Assembly (NCBI GenBank): GCA_012728915.1
Contig: JAAYEC010000023.1
Span: 1-34,495, forward strand
Length of the DNA: 34,495 bases
Direction of reading: 5' to 3'
From: Deltaproteobacteria bacterium
Lineage (GTDB): Bacteria > Desulfobacterota > Syntrophia > Syntrophales > UBA2192
Of this stretch, positions 1-7,704 are shown piece after piece (the first letter of the stretch is position 1; each line of letters starts with the position of its first letter). The position numbers and the translations under genes are program-made. Below the pieces are notes generated by a model. The model saw nothing but the letters and a program-made list of their open reading frames with translations. It made no database searches and was not told the DNA's origin.

Positions 1-842
1 ATGGCCTGGTGACGGGCGATGGGGCTCCCCATCTGGACGCGCTGCTTGGCGTACCGGATGGACTCGTCGAGGGCCGCCTGGAGGATGCCCACACCCTGGG
101 CGGCGATGCCCACGCGACCGTGGTCGAAGGCGGTCCCTGCGTTTCCCATGCCCGCCCCCTCAGCGCCCAGCAGATTCTCCTTCGGCACGCGGCAGTCCTT
201 GAAGACGACCTCCGAGGTCTGCGACGAGCGAAGCCCCATCTTGTGGAAGTGCTCGCCGGGCTTCAACCCCGGCGTCCCCTTCGGGATGATGAAGGAGCTC
301 ATGCCCTTGCGGCCCGCCGCCTTGTCGGTCCAGCAGAAGACGAGGTAGGTGTCCGCGATGGGGCCGTTGGAGATGAAGGTCTTCGTCCCGTTCAGGACGT
401 AAGCGTCGCCGTCCTTTGTCGCCGTCGTCGTGGCGGCCATGACGTCCGTGCCGGCGCCCGGCTCGGTGAGGACGAAGGCGCCCAGGTGCTTGCCCGTGGC
501 CAGCGGGACGAGGTACTTCTTCTTCTGCTCCTCCGTGCCGAAGAGGCTGATCAGCATGCAGGCGATCCCGACGTGGATCGACACGGTGAACCCCGTCGAG
601 GAGCACGCGCGCGAGAGCTCCTCCACGACGATGGCGTGGGTCAGGTAGTCCGAGCCCGAGCCGCCGTACGGCGTCGGGATGGGGATGCCCATCCAGCCCC
701 CCTCGGCGAGCTTGCTAAAGAGTTCGGCCGGGTGGGCTTCCTTCTCGTCGATCTCCGCGGCGACGGGCTCGACGTTCTTCACGCAGAATTCCCGGATGTT
801 CTTGCGGATCAGGTCCTGTTCCTCGGTCAGCTTGAAGTTCAT
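1..842 (-). CDS. Acyl-CoA dehydrogenase, N-terminal part (cut by window edge)
   Basis: Flavin-dependent acyl-CoA dehydrogenase that introduces the alpha,beta double bond in an acyl-CoA and passes electrons to ETF. About 280 residues are visible, starting MNFKLTEEQDLIRKNIREF; the C-terminal third lies outside the window. The N-terminal helical domain is followed by the beta-domain signature LTEPGAGTD, and the flavin/substrate stretch TKTFISNGPIADTY is clear. An ATG at 848 is also in frame, but the AAGGAGGG Shine-Dalgarno complement at 850-858 is better spaced for the ATG at 842. It follows fixC and fixX on the same strand after a 300-base gap, which suggests that its electrons reach the FixC quinone oxidoreductase. 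Substrate chain length or ring specificity cannot be read from this part. Confidence 0.95.
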   Translation of the reverse strand, partial: MNFKLTEEQDLIRKNIREFCVKNVEPVAAEIDEKEAHPAELFSKLAEGGWMGIPIPTPYGGSGSDYLTHAIVVEELSRACSSTGFTVSIHVGIACMLISLFGTEEQKKKYLVPLATGKHLGAFVLTEPGAGTDVMAATTTATKDGDAYVLNGTKTFISNGPIADTYLVFCWTDKAAGRKGMSSFIIPKGTPGLKPGEHFHKMGLRSSQTSEVVFKDCRVPKENLLGAEGAGMGNAGTAFDHGRVGIAAQGVGILQAALDESIRYAKQRVQMGSPIARHQA

Positions 843-917
843 CGTCATCTCCCTCCTTCTATATCGGTAATTGGGTGATCATGAACTCGTCGTGATGGTG
901 AACAGCCGGACAACAGG

Positions 918-1087
918 GTCATTGCGGTGAGCCGAAGCCCCGAGCGAAGCGCGGGGGGAAGCGAAGCAATCCCGATCACTTCACGGGGTTGCCGCGTCTG
1001 GCTCACGCCCTCCTCGCAATGACGAATCGGCGCTGTTTCGCCCATCGATAGCCCCGAACGAGGTCGGGTTCGTTTGTTCGCAATGAC
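918..1087. repeat. Intergenic GTCATTGCG-type inverted repeat element
   Basis: The 298-base gap between fixX and the acyl-CoA dehydrogenase (843-1140) holds no convincing gene. It contains GTCATTGCGG at 918-927 and the inverted match CCTCGCAATGAC at 1012-1023, enclosing GC-rich sequence with the words GAAGCCCCGAGCGAAGCG and GCGAAGCAATCCC. A further partial end, TCGCAATGAC, lies at 1078-1087. Elements with ATTGCGAGG ends and internal GAAGCAATC words are familiar as dispersed intergenic repeats in anaerobic proteobacteria (from memory). It could fold into a long hairpin in the fixCX transcript and so affect expression of the downstream dehydrogenase. Confidence 0.6.
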
Positions 1088-1140
1088 AAGCTTTTCTCAT
1101 TTCACCTCTCCGCCCCGAGCCCTGTCCCCGGACCCTGTTC

Positions 1141-1416
1141 TCACCCAAACCGGAACTGGACGCCCGCGCCGCCCTCGGGGTAGCCCCATTCGAGCACCTC
1201 CGTGCCGCAGGCGATGCGGCACGTGCCGCACTCGAGGCAGCCGTCGATGGTCAGCGTAAAGACCCCGTCGGCGCCTTCCTCGTAGAGGCCTGCGGGGCAC
1301 GCCCGCACGGCCGCCCTGAGCCGCGGGTCGCGCTCCATGCCCGGCCTGATGCGGATGTGGGGGGCGGGCAGGGGCTTGAAGACATTGAGGCCCAGCCTGG
1401 TCTTGAGGTCGCTCAT
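1141..1416 (-). CDS. fixX: Ferredoxin-like protein FixX
   Basis: Small (91 aa) ferredoxin-like partner of FixC. Cysteines at 40, 60, 63, 66 and 70 form the pattern ACPAGLY then GCLECGTCRIACG, which is the typical FixX arrangement and should hold a [4Fe-4S] cluster. It works with FixC as the small domain of an ETF:quinone oxidoreductase, which in animals is fused into one chain. Its ATG overlaps the fixC stop codon (ATGA at 1413-1416), so the two are translationally coupled. The stop lies at 1141-1143. Family assignment is firm; the in vivo electron acceptor is inferred. Confidence 0.93.
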   Translation of the reverse strand: MSDLKTRLGLNVFKPLPAPHIRIRPGMERDPRLRAAVRACPAGLYEEGADGVFTLTIDGCLECGTCRIACGTEVLEWGYPEGGAGVQFRFG

Positions 1417-2699
1417 ATCTTCGCGACCTCCTTGGCATCCAGGAGCATGGTCCAGAGCTCGCTCAGCGTCAGGTGCCTGCGCAGTGTCGTGAAGACGGGC
1501 GACTTGGGTCCGGCGGGGACCGTGTACAGGTCCCGGAGCAGATTCCCGATGAGCTCCGGGTAATGGCCGAAGAGGTGCGGGTTTGCGAGCACCCGGGGCG
1601 TGTCCTTGAAGGTCCTGAAGTCCTTGAGGACGAAGCTCTCCTCCAGCGACTGCCGGTAGGCGGCAAGCACCGTTGCGTCGAAGCGGCCCGCCTTCCTCGC
1701 CGCGATGACGGTCTTCGCCGCATAGTACCCCGAGGCCAGGGCGTATTCCATGCCGCGCACGGTGAACCCGAGATTCAGGGCGAACCCGGCCGAATCCCCC
1801 GCCACGAGAAGGCCGTCGCCGCAGAGCCCCGAAAGCGCCCGGTAGCCGCCCTCGGGGATCACGTGGGCCCCGTACTCGACGGTCTGCCCGCCCCGGATGA
1901 GGGGCTCGACCTCGGGGCGCGCCTTGAAGGCATCGAACAGGGCGGGCGCATCGCCCGCCGCCGCCTCTTTCGCCATGTCCCCGATGGAGACGACGAGGCC
2001 GAGGCTCAGGCTGTCCCGGTTCGTGTAGAGGAACCCCCCGCCGAAGAGGCCCCTGGTGATGTCGCCCGCGAAGAGGTGCGCCGCGCCCTCGCCGTCGCCC
2101 ACGGTGAACCGGTCGCTGATCACGCCGGGCTCGAGGCGGATCACCTCCTTGATGCCCACGGCATAGTCGCGGGAGAGCCCGGGCGCCCTCAGCCCGGCTT
2201 TCTCCGGCAGAAGGGAGAGGACGCCGTCACAGGCGATGACCACGTCCGCCCGCAGCTCGTCCCCGCCGGCGACAACGCCGCAGACCTTCCCGTTTTCGCG
2301 GACCAGGTCCGTCACGAGGGTCTTGGCTAGGATCATGGCGCCGCGCTCCTCGGCGCGCCCGGAGAACCAGCGGTCAAATTTCGAGCGCAGGATGCTGCAA
2401 CTCTGGGGCTTCCCGTTTCGCAGCTCGCCGCCGGTGTAGTGGAAGGTGAAGGAGCGGTTGCGGGCCATGAGGGTGGCCCCTTCGCGGACGATGGCCCGCT
2501 CCAGGGGAGCCTCGTCCCAGAGGCCGGGGAAGAGATCGCGGACGGGGTTGAGGTAGAGTCTCCCGCCGGAGACGTTCTTGGCGCCCGGGTAGTCGCCCCG
2601 CTCCAGGACGACGACCTCGACGCCCTCGCCGGCCAGCGTGTACGCCGCCGCCAGCCCGGCCAGCCCCGCGCCCACGATGATGACGTCGAACCTCTCCAC
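1413..2699 (-). CDS. fixC: Electron transfer flavoprotein-quinone oxidoreductase FixC
   Basis: FAD-dependent oxidoreductase of 428 aa that takes electrons from electron transfer flavoprotein and delivers them to the quinone pool, with FixX as the iron-sulfur partner. The N terminus has the FAD-binding motif VIIVGAGLAGLAAAY followed by VVVLERG, and GDGLLVAGDSAGFALNL near residue 290 is the second FAD-contact motif. The start is a GTG at 2699 preceded by AAAGGGGT on the minus strand. Length is normal for FixC. fixA and fixB (ETF subunits) are not adjacent: the gene upstream is divergent and unrelated. Together with fixX and the acyl-CoA dehydrogenase it suggests a beta-oxidation or benzoyl-CoA type electron branch. 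Confidence 0.94.
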   Translation of the reverse strand: MERFDVIIVGAGLAGLAAAYTLAGEGVEVVVLERGDYPGAKNVSGGRLYLNPVRDLFPGLWDEAPLERAIVREGATLMARNRSFTFHYTGGELRNGKPQSCSILRSKFDRWFSGRAEERGAMILAKTLVTDLVRENGKVCGVVAGGDELRADVVIACDGVLSLLPEKAGLRAPGLSRDYAVGIKEVIRLEPGVISDRFTVGDGEGAAHLFAGDITRGLFGGGFLYTNRDSLSLGLVVSIGDMAKEAAAGDAPALFDAFKARPEVEPLIRGGQTVEYGAHVIPEGGYRALSGLCGDGLLVAGDSAGFALNLGFTVRGMEYALASGYYAAKTVIAARKAGRFDATVLAAYRQSLEESFVLKDFRTFKDTPRVLANPHLFGHYPELIGNLLRDLYTVPAGPKSPVFTTLRRHLTLSELWTMLLDAKEVAKI

Positions 2700-2937
2700 C
2701 GCATCACCCCTTTGACCCTGCTGCGACGAGTGCCAAATTCATATCCTTTTTCCGGAGGAAGTTCAACCCGAAAGGATGCGTTTGCCTGATGATTCGACGC
2801 GGTACGCTTCTTGCAAAATTATCCGGCACTTCAGGCGCATTTGCCGGAAATGAGGCTGTTTTCGGCCGTCCGGGTAGAGCGCCGCCGCGGGTGAATGTCA
2901 AATTACCGCTCGCCGGGTGAAGAGAAAGGAAAATGCC

Positions 2938-3249
2938 GTGGATGTCAAAAAACCCATCGCCAACCCCCTGATCGTGCTGCGCGAGGAATTCGACGACTGG
3001 GCGATCCTATTCGATCCCGACACGGGCAACGCCTTCGGCCTCAATCCCACGGGGGTCTTCATCTGGAAGCTCCTGGATGGCAGGCACAATCCGGATGACA
3101 TCGTCAACCGGCTCCGCGAGGAAGCCGACAACGTGCCCGAGGACGCCGGAGAGCACGCCCGCCGGTTCATCGCATCCCTGGAGCAGCAGGGGCTCGTAGG
3201 CTACGAGATAGAGCAGGGACCGGGGGCGGGGACCGGGGTTCGGGGCTGA
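2938..3249 (+). CDS. PqqD-like RiPP recognition protein
   Basis: Small protein of 103 aa (from the GTG at 2938) with the PqqD fold. The hallmarks are NPLIVLREEFDDWAILFDPDTG, NPTGVFIWKLLDG and a helical C terminus with DIVNRLREE. PqqD domains bind the leader of a precursor peptide and present it to a radical SAM enzyme. A GTG at 2917 is in frame, but AAAGGA at 2925-2930 favours 2938. It is the first gene of the peptide cassette, four bases before the first radical SAM gene. The last ten residues are a Gly-rich tail with little PqqD similarity. It probably recognises the shared YExPxL[IV]DM leader of the two precursors; that link is inferred from context only. Confidence 0.88.
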   Translation: MDVKKPIANPLIVLREEFDDWAILFDPDTGNAFGLNPTGVFIWKLLDGRHNPDDIVNRLREEADNVPEDAGEHARRFIASLEQQGLVGYEIEQGPGAGTGVRG

Positions 3250-3253
3250 ACGA

Positions 3254-4369
3254 ATGAAACTCATGCGGACCCCGAAAAAAGTCGATATCGACATCACGAA
3301 CCGCTGCAACCTGCGCTGCCGGTACTGTTACCACTTCGAGAGCGCCGGCGATGCGGACGGGGACGGGGACCTGCCGGCGGAGGAGTGGCTGCGGTTCTTC
3401 GGGGAACTGAACCGCTGCGCCGTCACGGAGGTGACGCTGGCCGGGGGGGAGCCCTTCCTGCGCGGCGATCTCCGGGAAATCATCCGGGGCGTCGTGGAGA
3501 ACCGGATGCGATTCGCGATCCTGACCAACGGGACGCTGATCACCGATGAAATGGCGGCCTTTCTCGCCTCGACGAAGCGCTGCAACTACGTGCAGGTCTC
3601 CATCGACGGCTCTGTGCCCGAAAGTCACGACGCCATGCGGGGCAGGGGGAGCTTTGCGAGAGCCCTGCAGGGGCTCCAGGCCCTCCGGCGCAACGGGGTC
3701 CGCGCGGCCGTGCGCGTGACCATTCACCGGAAGAACGTCCACGACCTCGAGGGTATCGCCCGTTTCCTGCTCGAGGATATCGGCCTGGGATCCTTCGGGA
3801 CCAATTCCGCCGGGGCCATGGGCCTGTGCCGGAAGAACGCCGAGATGGTGCAGCTCACGGTGGAGGACCGCATCCTCGCCATGGAGACCCTGCTTCGGCT
3901 GTCGAAACAATACAACGGGCGGATCCAGGCCATGGCCGGGCCGCTGGCCGAGGCCAGGACGTGGCTCGACATGGAGGATGCCAGGCTCGAGGGGCGGCCC
4001 CCGATGCCGGACCGCGGGGCGCTCACCGGCTGCGGCTGCTACCGGTCGAGTCTCAGTGTTCGGGCCGACGGGGTCATCACCCCCTGCACCATGCTCTCCC
4101 AGATCGAGCTGGGGCGGATCAACCGTGACGACCTCGCGACGCTCTGGCGGGAGCACGGGCTGCTCAACGCCCTGAGGGAAAGGGGACACATCCCGCTGAG
4201 CCGCTTTCCGTTTTGCGAGGGCTGCGATTACGTTCCCTATTGCACCGGGAACTGCCCCGGCCTGTCCTATACGCTCGCGGGCGAGGTCAACCACCCGAGC
4301 CCGGATGCGTGTCTGCGAAAATTCCTGGCCGAGGGCGGGCGGCTGCCGGACCGGGCCCTGCTGTGCTGA
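3254..4369 (+). CDS. Radical SAM/SPASM peptide maturase 1
   Basis: Protein of 371 aa that should modify a precursor peptide by radical chemistry. The N-terminal radical SAM domain has the CxxxCxxC cluster motif at C18, C22 and C25 (NRCNLRCRYCYHF) and the SAM-contact GGEPFLR. The C-terminal SPASM domain carries auxiliary-cluster cysteines in the classic order: C-x15-C in the SVRADGVITPC region, then CEGCDYVPYCTGNC (C-x2-C-x5-C-x3-C) and a final DAC. It lies directly after the PqqD-like gene and abuts the next start codon. It resembles the maturases of SynChlorMet-type cassettes (recalled, not checked). Thioether, C-C or epimerisation chemistry cannot be told apart from sequence alone. Confidence 0.92.
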   Translation: MKLMRTPKKVDIDITNRCNLRCRYCYHFESAGDADGDGDLPAEEWLRFFGELNRCAVTEVTLAGGEPFLRGDLREIIRGVVENRMRFAILTNGTLITDEMAAFLASTKRCNYVQVSIDGSVPESHDAMRGRGSFARALQGLQALRRNGVRAAVRVTIHRKNVHDLEGIARFLLEDIGLGSFGTNSAGAMGLCRKNAEMVQLTVEDRILAMETLLRLSKQYNGRIQAMAGPLAEARTWLDMEDARLEGRPPMPDRGALTGCGCYRSSLSVRADGVITPCTMLSQIELGRINRDDLATLWREHGLLNALRERGHIPLSRFPFCEGCDYVPYCTGNCPGLSYTLAGEVNHPSPDACLRKFLAEGGRLPDRALLC

Positions 4370-6073
4370 ATGGAACGGGCGACCATGACAAGAAGAAACC
4401 CCGGTGAAACGATCTTCCTGGCGGCCGTCCTGGCGGCGCTGGCGGCTGTTTATCTCGCCGTGATGCCTCCGGGGCTGTCCTCCAGTGAGGAGGCCGTCCA
4501 GTACGTCCAGATGAAGAACCTGGTCACGAGGGGATCCCTCGAGATCGATTCGCCCGCCGTCGGCCTCGGGTTCGGTGCGGAAGACGTTGCGGGAGCGCGC
4601 GGGCTCTTCGAGTCCCGTGGCGGCAGGCTCCATGCTGTCGCTCCCCCGATCTTTCCCTGGGTCGCGGGCCTTTTCTATCCGCTTGCAGGCGAAGGGGCCG
4701 TCGATTTCACACCGGTGCTGTTCCTGTTCCTTTCGACGCTGCTCCTGGGGCTCGTCCTGGATCGGCTGATGCGGAGGGATTTGACCTACTGGCTCCTGCT
4801 CGCGGTTTTTCTGCTGGGCTCCCCTGTCTTCATGCAGGGCATGCATTTTTCGGGGATGACCCTCGCCCTGTTCCTGATCGTCTCGGCCCTCGGGCTTCTC
4901 GTGAGCCATTTTCAGGACCGTCCTGCAACAGCGAGGCTCTTTGGCGCATCCGTCCTGATGGGGGCTTCCGTGGCCGTCCGACCGGAATGCCTGCTTGTGG
5001 TCCTGTCTTTTTATCTCTGCGCAGCGATGGTTCTTGCGGCCCACGGGCGAATGAAGGATCTGCGGACGATCCTGGCGGGCCTGGCTGCGAGCACGGCCAT
5101 GCTCGTCCTGCACGACCTGGCGCTTCACGGGACGTTTCCCGGTTCCTATCTGCAGCGGATGATTCCCTTCCATGCCCTCTCGCCCACCCGGGCGGCCGTC
5201 CTGGGAGGGGCCCTCGTCTCATCGGGCATCCTGTTGGCCCTCTCCCTGCGGAAGGACACGGTGCCCGGCCTCAAGCCGTTTCTCGCGGTCCTGCCGGCCG
5301 GAATCTTCCTCGCAGCGATTGTGGCGACGGCCGCCCGGATCACGGTGTCTCCTCTCGCGGCGCTGTTCCCGGCGGTGCTCCTCGTCTTCTGCAGTATGCC
5401 GGCGCTGCTCGGTCGGCTCAAGGAGCGGGGCGGAACCCTTGAAGGGATCCTCGCCGCCGCGGTCGTTCTCTGCCTGATCCTCGGCGCCGCGATCCTCCAT
5501 CCCGGCAAGTGGGTTGTCCTGACGGTGTGGGTGCCGATGATTCCGCTGGCCGTCGTGCTGATCGCCGCGAACCGGAAAGCCGTCTTTGCCGCCGAGGGGA
5601 TGTCCCTGGTGCTGACTTTCTTCATCGGCGTCGCCCTCGTGAACGGGATCCAGGAATCGAGGGAGGGGGTGCTGACATACAGGGCCTATAATGCCGCGCG
5701 CGTCGACTTCATCGGCAGACACACCGAGGCCGGGGATGCCGTCCTTTTTACCGATCCCGGCAGCCTGGAGCACGCGGGCCCGCTCTTCTTCGACAGGGTC
5801 TTTCTCCTCGCGAAAGACCCCGGCGATGCGCAGCGCCTCGCCGGGCGCCTTGCCGGGCGGGGCGTCGAGCGGATCTATGCCTGGACGCGCGACCCGCATG
5901 GCCTCGGAGGGGGCAACCCCTACGGGGAGGGGAGACCGCACGTCTTCCCTCCGCCGCCGGGATGGAGGCCCTGCTGCGGCGCATCCTGCGGGCAGGGAAA
6001 CGACTATCTCGTCAGGGTCAAAACCCGGCAGGGCACGGCCGCCGGGATCAAACAGGGAGGATTGCCTTCATGA
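4370..6073 (+). CDS. Polytopic membrane protein, GT-C glycosyltransferase-like
   Basis: Integral membrane protein of about 567 aa with roughly eleven hydrophobic segments and a soluble C-terminal domain from about residue 440. After the first membrane segment the loop reads SSEEAVQYVQMKNLVTRGSL, which matches the acidic catalytic loop of ArnT/PMT-like GT-C transferases (usually DE..Y....A.N...G.W). This suggests transfer of sugar from a lipid carrier, but SEE replaces the common DE/DD, so activity is uncertain. The start codon abuts the stop of the radical SAM gene (TGA at 4367-4369, ATG at 4370); an ATG at 4385 is an alternative. It overlaps the next gene by ATGA at 6070-6073. Its place between two peptide maturases ties it to the cassette. 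Confidence 0.72.
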   Translation: MERATMTRRNPGETIFLAAVLAALAAVYLAVMPPGLSSSEEAVQYVQMKNLVTRGSLEIDSPAVGLGFGAEDVAGARGLFESRGGRLHAVAPPIFPWVAGLFYPLAGEGAVDFTPVLFLFLSTLLLGLVLDRLMRRDLTYWLLLAVFLLGSPVFMQGMHFSGMTLALFLIVSALGLLVSHFQDRPATARLFGASVLMGASVAVRPECLLVVLSFYLCAAMVLAAHGRMKDLRTILAGLAASTAMLVLHDLALHGTFPGSYLQRMIPFHALSPTRAAVLGGALVSSGILLALSLRKDTVPGLKPFLAVLPAGIFLAAIVATAARITVSPLAALFPAVLLVFCSMPALLGRLKERGGTLEGILAAAVVLCLILGAAILHPGKWVVLTVWVPMIPLAVVLIAANRKAVFAAEGMSLVLTFFIGVALVNGIQESREGVLTYRAYNAARVDFIGRHTEAGDAVLFTDPGSLEHAGPLFFDRVFLLAKDPGDAQRLAGRLAGRGVERIYAWTRDPHGLGGGNPYGEGRPHVFPPPPGWRPCCGASCGQGNDYLVRVKTRQGTAAGIKQGGLPS

Positions 6074-7254
6074 CCTCGGGCCCCCGTTGTCACGATGCGG
6101 CGCGGGAAGAGCCCCGGGCCGCAGGGAGCAGCGCGCCTGCGCTGCGGAGCCTTTACTTCTATCTCACGCAGGGCTGCAACCTCCGCTGCCGCCACTGCTG
6201 GCTTGCTCCGCAGTTCCAGACGGCGGCGAAGCAGTACGCCGCCCTGCCGCCGGATCTGTTCCGGCGCATCCTGGGCGAGGCGAAGCCGCTCGGCCTCTCC
6301 GGGGTCAAGCTGACGGGGGGCGAGCCCCTCCTGCACCCGGATATCGGGGCGCTCCTGGAGATCCTCCAGGACGAGCAGCTTCGCTTCAGCATGGAGACCA
6401 ACGGCGTTCTCTGCACGCCCGAACTGGCGCGGGACCTTGTCCGCTCGGGGATGCACCACGTCTCCGTCAGCCTCGACGGGGCCGACGCGCAGACCCACGA
6501 GTGGGTCCGGGGCGTCGAGGGGTGTTTCGAGGCCGCCCTGCGGGGCGTCCGAAACCTCGTTGCCGCGGGCATCCGCCCCCAGATCATCATGAGCCTCATG
6601 CGCAGGAACGCCGGCCAGGTCGAGCCGCTCGTGCGCCTGGCCGAGTCGCTCGGCGCCTCGTCGGTCAAGTTCAACCTCGTCCAGCCCACGGCGCGGGGGG
6701 AAAAGCTGCGCGACAGCGGGGAGGGCCTCGACGTCGGGGAGATGATCGGCCTGGGAAGGCGGATCGAAAACGACCTGGCGCGGACGGCGAAGATCCGGTT
6801 GTTCTACAGCCATCCCGTCGCGTTCAGGCCCCTGGGACGGATATTCGGCGAAAACGGCGACTGCGGCGTATGCGGCATCCGCGGTGTCCTGGGGGTGCTC
6901 GCAGACGGGAGCTATGCCCTCTGCGGGATCGGAGAGCACGTCCCGGAGCTTGTCTTCGGGCAGGCCGGCCGGGACGGCCTGGCGGAGGTCTGGGGCGGAA
7001 ACCCCGTTCTGCGGCAGATACGTGAGGGGATGCCCCGTCGCCTCGAGGGCGTCTGCGGGGAGTGCCTCATGAAGGGCGTCTGCTTCGGCAGCTGCATCGC
7101 CCAGAACTATTACCGCAGCCGCAGCCTCTGGGCGCCTTTCTGGTTCTGTGAGGAGGCCGAGAAGGCGGGGCTTTTCCCCGGGTCGCGGAAAGCGGCGACG
7201 GACGCAAGACAGGAGAGGAACCGCCCGATGACGGACTGTCAATGCGCGGGTTAG
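6070..7254 (+). CDS. Radical SAM/SPASM peptide maturase 2
   Basis: Second radical SAM enzyme of the cassette, 394 aa from the ATG at 6070, which overlaps the preceding stop (ATGA) and follows GGGAGG at 6055-6060. The CxxxCxxC motif is at C36, C40 and C43 (QGCNLRCRHCWLAP), with GGEPLLHPD as the SAM-contact strand. The SPASM part has CGVCGIRG, DGSYALCGIGEH and CGECLMKGVCFGSC (C-x2-C-x5-C-x3-C), then FWFCEEA. It differs clearly from the first maturase, so the two probably act in sequence or on different residues. Its 3' end from about 7031 is duplicated at 8637 as a dead fragment. The last residues DCQCAG include two extra cysteines. Confidence 0.92.
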   Translation: MTSGPRCHDAAREEPRAAGSSAPALRSLYFYLTQGCNLRCRHCWLAPQFQTAAKQYAALPPDLFRRILGEAKPLGLSGVKLTGGEPLLHPDIGALLEILQDEQLRFSMETNGVLCTPELARDLVRSGMHHVSVSLDGADAQTHEWVRGVEGCFEAALRGVRNLVAAGIRPQIIMSLMRRNAGQVEPLVRLAESLGASSVKFNLVQPTARGEKLRDSGEGLDVGEMIGLGRRIENDLARTAKIRLFYSHPVAFRPLGRIFGENGDCGVCGIRGVLGVLADGSYALCGIGEHVPELVFGQAGRDGLAEVWGGNPVLRQIREGMPRRLEGVCGECLMKGVCFGSCIAQNYYRSRSLWAPFWFCEEAEKAGLFPGSRKAATDARQERNRPMTDCQCAG

Positions 7255-7344
7255 GGAACCTGTGGATTAAGCGGAAGGGGGGGCATCTTGATCATGCCGC
7301 AGGAGCCCGCACCGGCCGCATAGCGGTGGAAGAGGTTCGCGACG

Positions 7345-7704
7345 ATGAAAACGTTCAGCTACGAAAAACCGGCCCTCATCGACATGCAGGAAGACAGCGC
7401 GCAGGGCCGTGCAGATTGCGTCAATGGCAGCGGTGTAGATGATTGCGCTTACGGAAGCTGCGTTGCCAGCGCACAGTGCGCTGAGGGACAACAAACCGGA
7501 TATTGCTGGAATGGAAAATTTGCCTGCGGAGGCCTCAGCGGATGCTACACCTGCTGCAGTACCGGCAACCGCGTGACCAAAGGTGTCGGGATGGGCACAA
7601 CCAACTGCAGCTGCAGTGATGGAACCTCGGTAGCGATGAACTGTTACACCGGCTGGGGCGCGGGTTATGAATGCACCTCTGGTAGTCGTCAGGTTCAATG
7701 CTGA
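7345..7704 (+). CDS. Cys-rich precursor peptide 1 (predicted RiPP substrate)
   Basis: Protein of 119 aa with 14 cysteines, 13% of the chain. A short leader-like start, MKTFSYEKPALIDMQEDSAQ, precedes the Cys-rich part (C25 to C119), which is also rich in Gly, Ser, Asn and Thr, with no membrane segment or Sec signal. Cysteines lie at 25, 34, 39, 45, 54, 61, 67, 70, 71, 88, 90, 100, 110 and 119; the last residue is Cys. GAAGAGG at 7328-7334 is a plausible ribosome site. Local base use is more AT-rich than its neighbours. The stop overlaps the next start (CAATGCTGA at 7696-7704). It is paralogous to precursor 2 at 8938. Proposed role: substrate of the radical SAM enzymes. A cysteine-rich structural or metal-binding protein is the alternative. 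Confidence 0.85.
   Translation: MKTFSYEKPALIDMQEDSAQGRADCVNGSGVDDCAYGSCVASAQCAEGQQTGYCWNGKFACGGLSGCYTCCSTGNRVTKGVGMGTTNCSCSDGTSVAMNCYTGWGAGYECTSGSRQVQC

Noticed and set aside
9-878. Long plus-strand open frame over the acyl-CoA dehydrogenase
   Set aside because: It is the antisense shadow of a clear minus-strand acyl-CoA dehydrogenase and has an Arg/Ala/Val-biased composition with no family motif.
2700-2760. Sigma-54 promoter for fixC (TTGGCAC on the minus strand at about 2731-2737)
   Set aside because: The -24-like box is good, but no GC of a TTGCA box lies at the required spacing, so it was not listed.
2800-2850. Sigma-54-like TTTTGCA with an upstream GG in the divergent gap before the PqqD-like gene
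   Set aside because: The distance between GG and GC is two bases short of the required spacing.
3167-5173. 668-codon minus-strand open frame
   Set aside because: It lies antisense to the radical SAM and membrane protein genes, is rich in Arg, Gln, Pro and His and has no recognisable domain; high GC produces such frames.
5691-7025. 444-codon plus-strand frame across the membrane protein and second radical SAM gene
   Set aside because: Out of frame with two well-supported genes, and extremely Arg/Gly/Pro rich.
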